A DNA stretch of 13,424 nt from JAFGED01 sp964551295. GTDB lineage: Bacteria; Chloroflexota; Anaerolineae; B4-G1. The stretch's first letter is position 1. Each line of letters opens with the position of its first letter. This document shows positions 7,600 through 13,424 of the stretch, in pieces. Below the pieces are notes generated by a model, which worked only from the letters and a program-made list of their open reading frames with translations, did not search any database and was not told where the DNA came from. Where the stretch lies: assembly GCA_964551295.1 (NCBI GenBank), contig CAZKDJ010000116.1:1-13424 (forward strand), given 5' to 3'. Position numbers and translations under genes: made by a program.

Positions 7600-8282
7600 C
7601 TAATCCTGCGCAGCGACCAAGTCCACCATACTCCTGATCGCATTGATCAAAGCATCGGGCTGATCAAGCATGGCAAAGTACTCGCTATCGGCAATATGGA
7701 TGTAACGCCCGCCCGGCGTGCTCTCCGCTGCAGCCCGGTACCACTCCGTCATATACGGTCCCCGCCACGCGTTTACCTTGGCCCGTTCCGGGTCCCCTTC
7801 GCTCTGGAAACGCAGCATGTCAGTCTGGATGACAAAGAGCGGGATGTCGGTGGGTAGAGACAAGCTCGCTGCGTAATCCAGGTCCTCGTCATAGGCCAGG
7901 CCAGAGTTCACCATCGCGTGCAAGACACGGCGAGTGCCCCGCGTCGCAGCGACTCGATTATAATAGTCCCAGTCGAACATCGCTCGCCCGCGCTCGGACA
8001 GCTTTTCCTCCATCACCCACTGCTCCCGTTGAGCGAGGAAACCCCACTCGTAGAAAAGCCTGCCAATCCCCACATCGACCAGCGAGTGGAGCACCAGCGG
8101 GCCCGGGCCCCCTCCCCCCTTGTACCAGTCGATAACCTCTGGATGGAGCACGTCGGCGTCAAGCCAGACGATCCCGCGCAGACGGGGATCGTCCGGGTAG
8201 CGATGATGATAGACGATAGTCATGTTCGAGGCGGTGGCGTATCCAACCAGGATCACTTCCTTCTCGCCCAGAGCAGTCAATG
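7600..8282 (-). pseudogene. Alpha/beta-hydrolase-fold gene, C-terminal fragment downstream of the mobile element
   Basis: Host sequence resumes at the proximal direct repeat and reads 'LTALGEKEVILVGYATASN', continuing through a cap-like region to 'GGRYIHIADSEYFAMLDQPD' and the TAG stop. It is the second half of the gene whose first half lies at 8437-8784. Removing 8283-8451 plus one 8-bp direct repeat joins the halves in the same frame. The nucleophile elbow usually written GHSxGG reads GYATAS, so Ala (codon 8236-8238) replaces Ser, and the usual Ser-Gly-His near the C-terminus reads Ser-Glu-Tyr (Tyr codon 7678-7680). The domain was therefore probably non-catalytic before the insertion. Open frames reaching 8349 start inside the element and are not native. 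Confidence 0.83.
8275..8282. repeat. Target-site duplication, left copy (AGTCAATG)
   Basis: An 8-base direct repeat immediately outside the left terminal inverted repeat, identical to 8452-8459. Its position exactly at the element edge, and the frame continuity obtained by collapsing the two copies, mark it as a target-site duplication. Confidence 0.85.
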
Positions 8283-8288
8283 GTATCA

Positions 8289-8325
8289 TCTCAATAATCT
8301 GGGGGGCGGGGGGTGTGAGGGCGGC
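8289..8325 (-). repeat. Element-internal repeat unit 1 (inverted)
   Basis: A 37-base unit running, on the - strand, from the 18-base core GCCGCCCTCACACCCCCC (8325-8308) to ATTGAGA (8295-8289). It pairs with unit 2 across a 3-base gca spacer (8326-8328), making a hairpin with a perfect 18-bp stem. Confidence 0.8.
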
Positions 8326-8328
8326 GCA

Positions 8329-8367
8329 GCCGCCCTCACACCCCCCCATATACCCAACAAATTGAGA
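8329..8367 (+). repeat. Element-internal repeat unit 2
   Basis: A 39-base unit from the core GCCGCCCTCACACCCCCC (8329-8346) to ATTGAGA (8361-8367). It has the same length and layout as unit 3, with a diverged A/T-richer middle. It is followed by an A-rich stretch up to the gap. Confidence 0.78.
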
Positions 8368-8393
8368 AAAAAAAAGAAAAGGAACAATAAAAA

Positions 8394-8403
8394 NNNNNNN
8401 NNN
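8394..8403. other. Assembly gap (10 N)
   Basis: Ten N bases inside the mobile element, between an A-rich tract and a third copy of the repeat core. A round 10-N block is usually a scaffold placeholder, so true gap length is unknown. A perfect hairpin or multi-copy repeat here would explain the break. Confidence 0.95.
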
Positions 8404-8406
8404 GTA

Positions 8407-8445
8407 GCCGCCCTCACACCCCCCGTCTTCCCCTACTTATTGAGA
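8407..8445 (+). repeat. Element-internal repeat unit 3
   Basis: A 39-base unit from the core GCCGCCCTCACACCCCCC (8407-8424) to ATTGAGA (8439-8445), which runs into the right terminal inverted repeat. It is preceded by gta directly after the gap, matching the gca spacer between units 1 and 2 and suggesting that an inverted partner is hidden in the gap. Confidence 0.78.
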
Positions 8446-8784
8446 AGATACAGTCAATGCTACATGCAGATCGTCGGCAGTGTTGGTGTACGAGAGTCCC
8501 TCGGGGTTAGGATCGCTCCAGGCATAGCCGGCACGATCGAAGGCATAAACGCGCATCGTCTTGGCCAACTCTGGCTGAACGCCCGCCCACCAGCCCGAAT
8601 CGACCGTGACACCGTAAGAAGCCCCGAAAAGCAAAACCACCGCCAGGCCATCGTGCTCCAGGCCCATCGCGCGCAGGTGGACATTACGCCCACCCACATC
8701 CACCAATAGGCTATCCTCGGGCATCTCGATAGCGTAGGCCAGGGCATCTTCATGGTCGCTCCCCCTTCCAATCGAGTTGACCAC
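8437..8784 (-). pseudogene. Alpha/beta-hydrolase-fold gene, N-terminal fragment upstream of the mobile element
   Basis: This encodes the first strands of an alpha/beta-hydrolase domain: 'LLVDVGGRNVHLRAMG', 'LAVVLLFGASYG' at the oxyanion-loop position, 'WWAGVQPELAKTMRVYAFDRAGYAWSDPNP' and 'NTADDLHVALT'. Host sequence ends at the distal direct repeat (8452-8459); the last codons and the TAA (8437-8439) belong to the element. No good start exists in this frame: GTG at 8784 and TTG at 8811 lack a ribosome site, and the ATG at 8724 falls just before the first strand. The usual N-terminal membrane segment is absent from this frame but present in the overlapping membrane protein, suggesting a lost fusion (see findings). 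Confidence 0.78.
8452..8459. repeat. Target-site duplication, right copy (AGTCAATG)
   Basis: An 8-base direct repeat immediately outside the right terminal inverted repeat, identical to 8275-8282. On the coding strand both copies supply the same Leu-Thr codons in the same frame. Confidence 0.85.
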
Positions 8785-9436
8785 CCAACTTGCCAAGCGC
8801 AGCCAGGACAAAGGTCAGCATCAGCAACAAACAGAGGATGACAAAGGTTAAATCGGTGAGCTGAAACGTGACGATAGCCAGGGCGGAAAATGTCTCCCCC
8901 ATCCTCGCACCATGCAACAAGGTGGCAGAGACGCTGTAGCCGGTCATGAACAGACCGCAGACAAAAAACGCATAGACAAGGGGCCTGCGCAGACCCAAAT
9001 GCAAACCCGCCAGCTTTCTCAGGCAGATGCCGACCGCGAGCAAGCTGGCGCCCGTCGCGTACGCGCCACCCAAGCAAACGAGGGACAGCACAACCTCAAG
9101 CCAACCCGCAAGCGCGAAATCGGTCTGTATGGGAAGCAGGCGAGCGTACAGCAGCTCGCCCATCATCTGGGCCAAAAGATGCACCAGCAGGCTCAGGGCA
9201 AGAACAACGGTCGGGGCATCGAGTAGATAGGACGCGAACCGCTCTCTGAGCAGCGCCCGTAGGGCAAAAGAGAGAAAGAGCGCCGGGATGATCATCGCCA
9301 GGTGGACGACGATGGCCACCACCGCCGGGCGCCACGACCTCATATCCATGAAGAAAAAGATGAGGAAAAGGCCACACGCACCAACGGCGATCCAATACCG
9401 CCACCTCGGCCGCGACGTGTTCGCCCGCTCATTCAT
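8750..9436 (-). CDS. Multi-spanning membrane protein, possibly the detached N-terminus of the hydrolase-fold protein
   Basis: 228 residues with about six hydrophobic segments (roughly 12-32, 37-63, 74-92, 107-140, 151-175, 183-214) and a short hydrophilic tail. I recognise no named family and no catalytic motif. The start is well supported: GGAGGTGA nine bases before the ATG. The TGA at 8752-8750 makes an ATGA with a possible downstream start, but that ATG is not in the hydrolase frame. The hydrolase-fold frame overlaps the end by about 60 bases at -1/+2 offset, and a one-base change in the run of five G (8761-8765 as C on the + strand) would join the two. It could be a genuine separate gene or the 5' part of a frameshifted fusion. 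Confidence 0.7.
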   Translation of the reverse strand: MNERANTSRPRWRYWIAVGACGLFLIFFFMDMRSWRPAVVAIVVHLAMIIPALFLSFALRALLRERFASYLLDAPTVVLALSLLVHLLAQMMGELLYARLLPIQTDFALAGWLEVVLSLVCLGGAYATGASLLAVGICLRKLAGLHLGLRRPLVYAFFVCGLFMTGYSVSATLLHGARMGETFSALAIVTFQLTDLTFVILCLLLMLTFVLAALGKLGGQLDWKGERP

Positions 9437-9554
9437 CGTACACTCACCTCCATCGCCTCAAGTCACGCAGGCAATGCGCTCGTACAAACCGCGAGGGCCG
9501 TTGCCGACACAACAGCCCCCAAGAACGCACAACGCTGCAGACCAGCTTGCACCA

Positions 9555-11381
9555 TCAGGCTTTGCGAGCCGCCACCTGCTCCAGGATCTCTTCCGCGCTG
9601 CGGTAGGCCGCGTCGCCGGCGGCCCCCAGCATCTTGGCCAGTTCCTCCACCTGGGCCTGGCCCGCTAACTGGTGCACGCGCGTCACCGTGCGCTCGCCCG
9701 TCTCCGTCTGCTCCACGTGCTTTTCCACGCGAAAGTGCACGTCGCCAAAGCCGGCCAACTGCGGCAGGTGGGTCACGCACAGCACCTGGTGCTGCAGGCC
9801 GCCTGGCCCTGTCCCCGCCCCCAATTGCCACAGCTTTTCGCCCACCGTCGCGCCCACGCGCCCGCCGATGCCCTGGTCGATCTCGTCAAAGATCAGCGTC
9901 GGCGTCTCGTCGGCGCGGGAGAGCACCGTCTTGAGCGCCAGCATCAGCCGCGAGGTCTCGCCGCCGGAGGCGACCTTGGCCAGCGGCTTGAGCGGCTCGC
10001 CGGGATTGGGGGAGACGAGGAATTCGATGCGGTCGATGCCGGTGCTGTCGAAAACAAACCGTCCTTCGGCTAACTCGCTGACTCGCTGACTCGCCGACTT
10101 GCCGACCGGAGATTGGAGATTGGAGATTTGGGATTCTGTGATAGGGACGCCTCGCTCGTCCTCGCGCCACTCAAAATCGACGCCAAACCGCGCGCCCTCC
10201 ATGCGTAGGTCACCCAGCTCCGCCTCGATTCCCGCTGCCAGGTGCTCGGCCGCCTCGCGCCGCCGGGCCGAAAGCGCCACCGTCAGCTCGCTCAACTCGG
10301 CCAGCAATCGCTCCTCCTCCACACGCAGCGTCTCGATGCGCTCCTCGCTGTGGGTGATCGTCTCTAGCTCCCGCGCTGCCTGTTCCGCGTAGGCCAGTAT
10401 ATCGGGGGTCGTCGCGCCGTACTTGCGCCCCAACTGGCGGATCAGCACCAAACGGTCCTCCACCTCCTGCAGGCGCCGCGGGCTATACTCGATCTCGTCC
10501 TGGTAGTCGTGCAGGCTGCGAGCCAACTCCTGCACCTGGTAGTTGGCGCTCTCGGCGGCCTTGGCCTGGGGCTCCTGCGCCGGATCGACGCGCGCCAACC
10601 TTTCCAGAGCGCGCACCGCCGTCCCCAGCAGATCGAGCGCCGAAGAGATCTCCCCGCCGCCCCCCTCGAGCGCCTGAAGCGCCTCGGCAGCCAGCTCGGC
10701 CAGTTGCTCGGCGTTGGTCAGTCGCAGCCGCTCCTCGGCCAACGCCTCTTCCTCGCCAGGATCGAGCGCCGCCGCCTGGATCTCGCCAATCTGGAACTGG
10801 AGCAGGTCGGCCCGGCGGGCCAGCTCCTGCTCGCTGCGCAGCAGATCGGCCAGCTCGCGCCGCACCGCGCGCACCTGGGCCACCTTCTGCGCCACCTGCG
10901 TCCGCAGTGGCCACAGCTCGGCGTACCGGTCGAGCAAGTTAGCGTGCTGGCTCACCCGAAGCAGTGAGAGATGCTCGCTCTGGCCGTGGATATCGACCAG
11001 CCCCTCGGCCACCTCGCGCAGGAGCGTCAGCGTGACCGTGCGGCCGTTGATGCGGCAGACGCTGCGCCCGTTCAGCCGCACCTCGCGCCCCAGGAGCAAC
11101 AGGTCGGCCTCGTCCCCCTGTAACTCCTCCCGCTCCAGCACAGGGGCGATCGCCGCCTGGCGCTCCGGCTCCAGACGGAATGTGGCCTCGACGATGGCCC
11201 GATCGGCGCCGGCGCGCACGACCGTCGTGTCGGCTCGACCGCCCAGCACGAGCTCCACCGCGTCGATGATGATCGACTTGCCTGCGCCGGTCTCGCCCGT
11301 CAGCGCCGCAAAGCCCGGTTCGAGCGTCAACTGCAGCTCGTCGATGATGGCAAAATCGCGAATGTGCAGTTCAGCCAGCAC
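9555..11381 (-). CDS. recN: DNA repair ATPase RecN
   Basis: 608 residues, longer than the usual 550-570. N-terminal 'LAELHIRDFAIIDEL', Walker A GETGAGKS (29-36) and the RecN-typical 'IHGQSEHLSLL' follow. After a coiled-coil middle come the ABC signature region 'KVASGGETSRLMLALK' (Thr where Leu is common), Walker B 'LIFDEIDQGIGGRVG' and 'VTHLPQLAGFGDVHFRV'. RecN is a cytosolic SMC-like ATPase acting early in double-strand break repair. The start is GTG, seven bases after AGGAGG, and begins 11 bases after the stop of the B-box gene. Upstream nadK-recN linkage is seen in other bacteria. Part of the extra length is a repeat-encoded insertion around residues 414-439. Confidence 0.96.
   Translation of the reverse strand: MLAELHIRDFAIIDELQLTLEPGFAALTGETGAGKSIIIDAVELVLGGRADTTVVRAGADRAIVEATFRLEPERQAAIAPVLEREELQGDEADLLLLGREVRLNGRSVCRINGRTVTLTLLREVAEGLVDIHGQSEHLSLLRVSQHANLLDRYAELWPLRTQVAQKVAQVRAVRRELADLLRSEQELARRADLLQFQIGEIQAAALDPGEEEALAEERLRLTNAEQLAELAAEALQALEGGGGEISSALDLLGTAVRALERLARVDPAQEPQAKAAESANYQVQELARSLHDYQDEIEYSPRRLQEVEDRLVLIRQLGRKYGATTPDILAYAEQAARELETITHSEERIETLRVEEERLLAELSELTVALSARRREAAEHLAAGIEAELGDLRMEGARFGVDFEWREDERGVPITESQISNLQSPVGKSASQRVSELAEGRFVFDSTGIDRIEFLVSPNPGEPLKPLAKVASGGETSRLMLALKTVLSRADETPTLIFDEIDQGIGGRVGATVGEKLWQLGAGTGPGGLQHQVLCVTHLPQLAGFGDVHFRVEKHVEQTETGERTVTRVHQLAGQAQVEELAKMLGAAGDAAYRSAEEILEQVAARKA
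10072..10128. repeat. Compound tandem repeat inside recN (four 8-mers then three 7-mers)
   Basis: On the + strand, four copies of an 8-base unit (AACTCGCT, GACTCGCT, GACTCGCC, GACTTGCC; 10072-10103) and a partial unit are followed directly by three perfect copies of GGAGATT (10108-10128). The block is 57 bases, 19 codons, so the frame is kept although neither period is a multiple of three. It encodes a Ser/Gln-rich linker between 'DERGVPI' and 'GRFVFDSTG', where RecN homologues normally have only a short loop. Confidence 0.7.
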
Positions 11382-11392
11382 GTTTCACCCTC

Positions 11393-11941
11393 CTACACCC
11401 GCTTCCCGGGGCGCAAGCGCCAGTAGGCCGCCCCCGTCGCGGTCACCACGTAGACGATGGGCCATAGCAACACAAACAGACCTCCCAAGACAGGGCCCCC
11501 CACATCGCCCATCCCTCCCATGATCCACAAGAGCAAAGCCATGCCAGCCACGCCGAGCACCGGCAATAGCCCGCCAACAACAATGCTCCCACAGACGATC
11601 AGCCAGACGTACTCGCCACGCCGGCGGCGGATCGCCCAGCGCGAGACCTCGGCAATCCCCGTACCAACTACCGGCCCCAAGAAGATGGTGAACCATCCGG
11701 TCATGGGGATCAGTGTCCCTGCCACCAGCGAGAGGGGCAGCGCGACCAGGGCCGCAACCACGTAATAGATGGGGCGAAAGTCGGCGAAAAAGACCTTCTG
11801 TTGGGCGTTGATGCAGCTCCGGCAGCGATAGCCCACCGGCGTCTGCACCGCACACTTGGGACATATCGGCTGCCCGCACTTGTTGCAGCGCAGGTAGGTT
11901 TCTACGTCGGGATGGTTGACACAACGCAGCGCTTCGGGCAT
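11393..11941 (-). CDS. B-box-type zinc-finger integral membrane protein
   Basis: 182 residues from the preferred start. The N-terminus has Cys/His pairs spaced like a B-box or small treble-clef zinc finger (C7, H10, C19, C22, C27, C30, C40, C43), with 'RCNKCGQPICPKC' at its core. Three or four hydrophobic regions follow (about 57-95, 105-135, 143-170), then a basic C-terminus. The likely topology is a cytosolic zinc finger tethered to the inner membrane; function unknown. I prefer the ATG at 11941 because GGAGGGG precedes it by about five bases; the upstream ATG at 11965 has no usable ribosome site but would begin just 3 bp after the nadK stop. It lies between nadK and recN, likely in one operon. 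Confidence 0.8.
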   Translation of the reverse strand: MPEALRCVNHPDVETYLRCNKCGQPICPKCAVQTPVGYRCRSCINAQQKVFFADFRPIYYVVAALVALPLSLVAGTLIPMTGWFTIFLGPVVGTGIAEVSRWAIRRRRGEYVWLIVCGSIVVGGLLPVLGVAGMALLLWIMGGMGDVGGPVLGGLFVLLWPIVYVVTATGAAYWRLRPGKRV

Positions 11942-11968
11942 TTTCCCCTCCAATTCAGACGCCATGCC

Positions 11969-12829
11969 TCAGCCAGAAACTGGTGATTGGAGGCCAGACG
12001 TGTGATCTCTTGGCGCCAGCCGCTCGAGCAGGGTCTTGTAGAAATAGGTCTGCTCCTGCACCCGCGCGAAACGGGCCGTGTGCGGGCCGGCGCCCACCCG
12101 CACCTCGTCGCCGTCAACCAACTCGGCTTTGACCTCGCCATCCACCGTCAGTACGGCCGGCCTGTTTCCCGCCACGACAATGCGCACGGTGGCCCCCTCC
12201 GAGAGCACGACGGGGCGATCCATGCTCAGGTGCGGGGCAACCGGCACGAGCACGATGTTGCGCAGCTCCGGCGGCAAGATCGGACCGCCGGCCGCCAGCG
12301 CGTAAGCTGTGGACCCCGTCGGCGTGGCCACGATGAGACCATCGGCAGCGTAGGAGGCCAGGAAGCCACCGTCGACCTCGGCGCGCAGGTGCACCACGCG
12401 CGCCCGCTCCCCGCGCCCGACGACCACGTCGTTCAGCGCCTCGGCCCGGGCCAATTCCTCGCCAGCGCGCGAGGCCGTTACCTGCAGCATCATGCGCTCC
12501 TCGACCCAATAGTCGCCCGCCAGCGCCCGCGACAGCACACCCTTCCAATTTTCCGGCTCGGCCTCGGTGAGGAACCCCACCCGCCCCAGGTTGATCCCCA
12601 GGATTGGCGCGCCGTAAGGAGCCGCCGCCCGCGCCACCCGCAGGATCGATCCATCGCCGCCCAGCGTCACCAGTAGATCGGCCTGCTGCAAAAAAGGAGA
12701 CTCGGCGGCCTGATACGTCGTCGCAATCTCTGCCTCCAGCCCCTGCTGCTTCAGCCACAGAGCGATCACGCCTGCCAGAGGAAGCGCCCGCTCGGGACGG
12801 GGATTGTAGAGGATGCCGATGATTTTCAT
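11969..12829 (-). CDS. nadK: NAD kinase (ATP/polyphosphate NAD+ kinase)
   Basis: 286 residues, normal length. It makes NADP from NAD+. Visible family blocks: 'MKIIGILYNP', the GGDG motif in 'TLGGDGSILR' (57-60), 'GINLGRVGFLTE', 'LNDVVVGRG' (the NE/ND motif), 'DGLIVATPTGSTAYALAAGGP' region, and 'PVAPHLSMDRPVVL'. I prefer the ATG at 12829 over the GTG at 12835 two codons upstream; neither has a strong ribosome site. The last dozen residues are not conserved and look repeat-derived ('GLQSPVSG', see findings). The stop lies 3 bp upstream of the alternative start of the B-box gene. Confidence 0.95.
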   Translation of the reverse strand: MKIIGILYNPRPERALPLAGVIALWLKQQGLEAEIATTYQAAESPFLQQADLLVTLGGDGSILRVARAAAPYGAPILGINLGRVGFLTEAEPENWKGVLSRALAGDYWVEERMMLQVTASRAGEELARAEALNDVVVGRGERARVVHLRAEVDGGFLASYAADGLIVATPTGSTAYALAAGGPILPPELRNIVLVPVAPHLSMDRPVVLSEGATVRIVVAGNRPAVLTVDGEVKAELVDGDEVRVGAGPHTARFARVQEQTYFYKTLLERLAPRDHTSGLQSPVSG

Positions 12830-12840
12830 ATTCACAATCC

Positions 12841-12919
12841 AGAAACCCGGTTTTTGGCTCCTATTATGCTAGGAAACCAAAAGCGCAACTCGCCTGCCAA
12901 AAAGAAAAACCGGGTTTCT
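12841..12919. repeat. Inverted repeat with AAACCCGGTTT arms between hisS and nadK
   Basis: Left arm AGAAACCCGGTTTTT (12841-12855) and right arm AAAAACCGGGTTTCT (12905-12919) are perfect reverse complements over 15 bases, separated by 49 bases. Each arm is itself nearly palindromic. Downstream of hisS on the - strand the first arm encountered ends in a T-rich run (TTTTTCTTTTT), so it might work as a weak terminator. The 91-bp hisS-nadK spacer is essentially made of this repeat. It looks like a dispersed intergenic repeat rather than a gene-specific site. Confidence 0.65.
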
Positions 12920-12926
12920 TTACTAT

Positions 12927-13424
12927 CTATGCCCGTGCCTTTAACCAATCCACCAACCCGGCCAGAGCCACGTCTGTCTGCTCGCCCACCTGCATATCGC
13001 GGACGGCCGCGGTGCCGGCCGCCAGCTCATCCTCGCCCAGGATGACGACGTAGCGCGCGCCGCGCTTGTCTGCCTCGCGGAGCTGACTCCTCAAGCCCCG
13101 CTGGCCGAACGCCAGCCACGCCCCTACATCCGCTTCGCGCAGCGCATTCGTCAAGCGCACTGCCTCGCGCCGCGCTTGCGCTCCCAAATGTACCACGAAC
13201 ACTGGCGGGGCCGGCAGCGGCGGCACCTGCACCCCCAGCTGCTTCATCACCAGGACAATGCGCTCGATGCCGGAGCCAAAGCCCACGCCCGGCGTCGGCG
13301 GGCCGCCGATGGCCTCTGCCAATCCATCGTAGCGACCGCCGCCGCAGACGGCAGCCTGCGCGCCGATGTCGGCCGCCCAGACCTCGAACACGGTCTTGGT
13401 GTAATAGTCCAGCCCGCGCACCAG
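12927..13424 (-). CDS. hisS: Histidyl-tRNA synthetase, C-terminal part
   Basis: The frame runs off the right edge, so the N-terminal catalytic half is missing. The visible part starts with the HisRS-specific 'LVRGLDYYTKTVFEV', then 'CGGGRYDGL' and class II motif 3 'GFGSGIERI', all parts of the histidine-binding and ATP-binding site. The C-terminal anticodon-binding domain follows ('PVFVVHLG', 'LRSQLREADKRGARYVVILGEDEL') to the TAG stop. It charges tRNA-His in the cytosol. The paralogue HisZ is less likely because both HisRS signature blocks and the anticodon-binding domain are present. A GTG at 13421 is internal. Confidence 0.95.
   Translation of the reverse strand: MVRGLDYYTKTVFEVWAADIGAQAAVCGGGRYDGLAEAIGGPPTPGVGFGSGIERIVLVMKQLGVQVPPLPAPPVFVVHLGAQARREAVRLTNALREADVGAWLAFGQRGLRSQLREADKRGARYVVILGEDELAAGTAAVRDMQVGEQTDVALAGLVDWLKARA

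Larger units (their letters stand above)
8283..8451. mobile_element. MITE-like or collapsed insertion element with terminal inverted repeats and 8-bp TSD
   Basis: Left end on the + strand GTATCATCTCAATAA (8283-8297); right end, reverse-complemented, GTATCTTCTCAATAA (8451-8437): 14 of 15 identical. Both ends lead into a G-rich tract and the 18-base core GGGGGGTGTGAGGGCGGC or its complement. A perfect 8-bp direct repeat flanks the whole. No transposase is visible: 159 known bases plus a 10-N gap. Either it is a non-autonomous MITE moved by a transposase encoded elsewhere, or a longer element whose interior was lost at the gap. Terminal repeats plus an 8-bp duplication fit a DDE transposon, but I cannot assign an IS family. 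It interrupts the hydrolase-fold gene and brings an in-frame TAA at 8437-8439. Confidence 0.82.

Noticed and set aside
8283..8349. Upstream extension of the C-terminal hydrolase fragment (Met-Gly-Gly-Cys...)
   Set aside because: These codons lie inside the mobile element's hairpin; the native reading frame enters from the other side of the element.
8289..8445. CRISPR-like array from three similar 37-39 base units
   Set aside because: Units are in mixed orientation, have no equal-length unique spacers, and are bounded by terminal inverted repeats and a target-site duplication. No cas genes are present.
7918..8709. Long + strand open frame running through the N gap
   Set aside because: It is antisense to the hydrolase-fold gene, crosses the undefined bases and the mobile element, and has no recognisable domain. 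The - strand frames carry clear family motifs.
11365..11395. Possible parS half-site (GTTTCAC) just before recN
   Set aside because: Only one half matches; the symmetrical GTGAAAC partner is absent, and the bases are part of the recN ribosome-site region.

Overview
This 13.4 kb window looks like a stretch of an ordinary bacterial chromosome, most likely from a Chloroflexota lineage (Anaerolineae/Caldilineae-like). That assignment is an inference. It rests on high GC, a membrane-anchored protease with a Thr-Pro linker, a B-box zinc-finger membrane protein, GTG starts behind strong AGGAGG-type ribosome sites, and small G/C-rich and AAACCCGGTTT-type repeats scattered in and between genes. It is draft sequence with one 10-N scaffold gap at 8394-8403.

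Layout. On the + strand at the left edge is the 3' end of parA, overlapping parB by 4 bp (chromosome segregation). Everything else is on the - strand. Read from the right edge, in transcription order: the 3' part of hisS (histidyl-tRNA synthetase); nadK (NAD kinase); a B-box zinc-finger membrane protein; recN (DNA repair ATPase); a multi-spanning membrane protein followed by an alpha/beta-hydrolase-fold gene split by a small mobile element; an intact membrane-anchored alpha/beta hydrolase; a lone RbsC-type sugar ABC permease; a Rad50/SbcC-type ATPase whose start overlaps the permease stop; and a membrane-anchored putative zinc metallopeptidase that converges on parB with only 4 bp between the stop codons. 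No stretch over 300 bases lacks a gene.

The strongest observation is at 8283-8451. A hairpin-rich element with 15-bp terminal inverted repeats (14/15 identical) is flanked by a perfect 8-bp direct repeat (AGTCAATG) and sits inside the alpha/beta-hydrolase-fold gene. Removing it with one copy of the direct repeat rejoins the reading frame exactly. The interrupted product appears to have lost its catalytic Ser and His already, and may once have been joined in frame to the upstream membrane protein, from which it is separated by a one-base frame difference at a run of five G.

A second theme is small repeats tolerated inside essential-looking repair genes: a compound 8-bp/7-bp tandem repeat inside recN and a G/C palindrome inside the sbcC-like gene, both in frame. 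I see no clear defence system, CRISPR array, tRNA or rRNA. The novelty here lies in the repeat and insertion biology, not in a new gene cluster.
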